6,040 bases of DNA, from the NCBI GenBank assembly GCA_021779335.1, contig JAJYAW010000195.1:1-6040 (forward strand). Reading direction: 5' to 3'. Of the stretch, positions 5,120-6,040 are shown one piece after another. The position numbers and the translations under genes were made by a program. A model generated the notes under the pieces. That model was not told the DNA's origin and made no database searches. It was given only the letters and a program-made list of their open reading frames with translations. The DNA is from Myxococcales bacterium (GTDB lineage Bacteria; Myxococcota; Myxococcia; Myxococcales; Anaeromyxobacteraceae). Numbering within the stretch: position 1 is the first letter of the stretch; every line of letters begins with the position of its first letter.

Positions 5120-6040
5120 GTGCGCCCCGCCCTCGCCCGCCTCGTCGCCGCCGCCGGCTGGGCCCTGCTGGGGGTCCTGGCCCTGCTCGGCGTGGCGCTC
5201 TCGACGGTGGTCGGCCTCTCCTCGTCGGCGCTGGGGCGCCCGGTGGTGGCGGGGCTGCTGACCCGCCAGGTGGGCGCCATGATCGCCGGGCGGCTCGAGC
5301 TCGAGGCGGTGGGGGTGCTCCCGCAGGGCGGGCTGGAGCTGCGCGGCCTGCGCCTCTACGATCCGGACCGGCGGCTGGTGCTCCAGGCCTCGAGCGCGCG
5401 CCTCTTCCTCGACCTGACCCGGCTGCGCGGCCGGGAGGTGGGGGCGGTGCTGGAGCTCGACGCCCCCTCGCTGATGGTGGAGACCGGCGAGGACGGCCGC
5501 ACCTCCCTGGCGCGGGCGCTGGCGCCGCGCCGGCCGGAGCAGGCGGCCCGCCCGCCCGGAGCGCCCCTGGCGCGGCCGAGCTGGACGCTGCGGCTCACCC
5601 GGCTCACCGTCCGCGGCGGGGAGCTCTGGTGGCAGGACGCCGCGGGGAAGACCGCGGCCGAGCTGCGGGGGTTCGACCTGGACGCCGAGGGGGCCTACGG
5701 CCCAAAGAGCGGCTTCCTCGGGCTGCGGGCCCGCGCCGACCTGTCGGCGCCGCTGGCCGGTCCGCTCTCGCTCGACGTGGCGGCCAGCCTGCGCGGCGAC
5801 CGGCTCTCGGTGCCGGTGCTGCGCGCCGCGCTCGGCCCCTCGCTCGTCGAGGCGCTGGGCGAGGGCGACCTGGCCCGCGGGACCTTCCGCGCCGCCCTGA
5901 CCCGCTTCGGCGTGGACGCGGCGGCGGCGCGGCGCATCGATCCGGCGGCCCGCCTGGGCGGGGACCTGGCGGGGAGCGGCTTCGCGGCGTCGGACGGCCA
6001 GCTCGTCACCGCCGCGCTCGACGTCCAGCCGGGCGACCTG
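5120..6040 (+). CDS. tamB: TamB/AsmA-like envelope protein, N-terminal part
   Basis: The frame runs open for 307 codons to the window edge, so the C-terminal TamB domain lies outside. TamB is a long beta-helical protein anchored in the inner membrane. It bridges the periplasm to TamA and, with other AsmA-like proteins, is linked to phospholipid transport and outer-membrane assembly. Residues 8-33 are a single membrane anchor (LVAAAGWALLGVLALLGVALSTVVGL). From about residue 57, RLELEAVGVLPQGGLELRGLRLYDPDRRLVLQA and the repeating strands after it are typical of the AsmA/TamB N-terminus. A Pro/Arg-rich linker lies at 136-153, then WTLRLTRLTVRGGELWW restarts the beta repeats. The GTG start is two bases after the tamA stop, with GGTGAGG about 11 bases upstream, indicating coupled translation. 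It could be another AsmA-like paralogue, but the position after a TamA-like gene favours TamB. Confidence 0.85.
   Translation, partial: MRPALARLVAAAGWALLGVLALLGVALSTVVGLSSSALGRPVVAGLLTRQVGAMIAGRLELEAVGVLPQGGLELRGLRLYDPDRRLVLQASSARLFLDLTRLRGREVGAVLELDAPSLMVETGEDGRTSLARALAPRRPEQAARPPGAPLARPSWTLRLTRLTVRGGELWWQDAAGKTAAELRGFDLDAEGAYGPKSGFLGLRARADLSAPLAGPLSLDVAASLRGDRLSVPVLRAALGPSLVEALGEGDLARGTFRAALTRFGVDAAAARRIDPAARLGGDLAGSGFAASDGQLVTAALDVQPGDL

Noticed and set aside
5695..6009. Minus-strand open frames opposite the tamB-like gene, including those at 5095-5280 and 5356-5607
   Set aside because: They are Arg/Ser/Pro-rich shadows of the continuous plus-strand TamB-like frame and show no start signals or domains.

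Overview
The window is very GC-rich (by eye well above 70%, with strong G/C preference at third codon positions) and encodes Gram-negative envelope proteins: two candidate lipoproteins, several Sec-exported proteins, and a TamA/TamB pair. This composition, with many long out-of-frame open stretches, fits a high-GC myxobacterium such as an Anaeromyxobacter relative. That placement is inference from composition and gene content, not from a marker gene.

Layout. (1) 1-112: an AT-rich perfect 24-bp palindrome at the left edge, probably a repressor operator, then GC-rich non-coding DNA. (2) 113-313 (-): a 66-residue secreted peptide precursor with four cysteines. (3) 314-468: divergent intergenic region with overlapping inverted repeats and a plausible promoter. 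(4) 469-1568 (+): a two-gene unit, a C39-like cysteine-protease lipoprotein overlapping by ATGA a secreted glycine-zipper protein. (5) 1569-2498 (-): a two-gene unit, an exported coiled-coil/disulfide protein of unknown family followed by a 95-residue membrane protein. Its last stop codon directly abuts the stop of the glycine-zipper gene. (6) 2499-2631: divergent promoter region with a TACAAT -10-like element and a 12-bp palindrome. (7) 2632-3135 (+): a DUF2127-like multi-pass membrane protein. (8) 3183-5117 (+): a TamA-like Omp85 protein with three POTRA domains, a barrel, the RGYG motif and an unexpected lipobox. (9) 5120-6040 (+): the first 307 codons of a TamB/AsmA-like protein, open at the window edge.

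How they work together. TamA (outer membrane) and TamB (inner-membrane anchored, spanning the periplasm) are known partners in envelope biogenesis, and the 2-nt gap here suggests coupled translation. The C39-like lipoprotein and the glycine-zipper protein are likewise translationally coupled, and both are predicted to be outside the cytoplasm. A protease with its substrate or target is the simplest, untested reading. That pair, with the nearby four-cysteine secreted peptide, is the part of the window most likely to hold an undescribed system. Every gene in the window appears to encode a membrane, lipid-anchored or exported protein. No tRNA, rRNA, CRISPR array or insertion sequence was seen.
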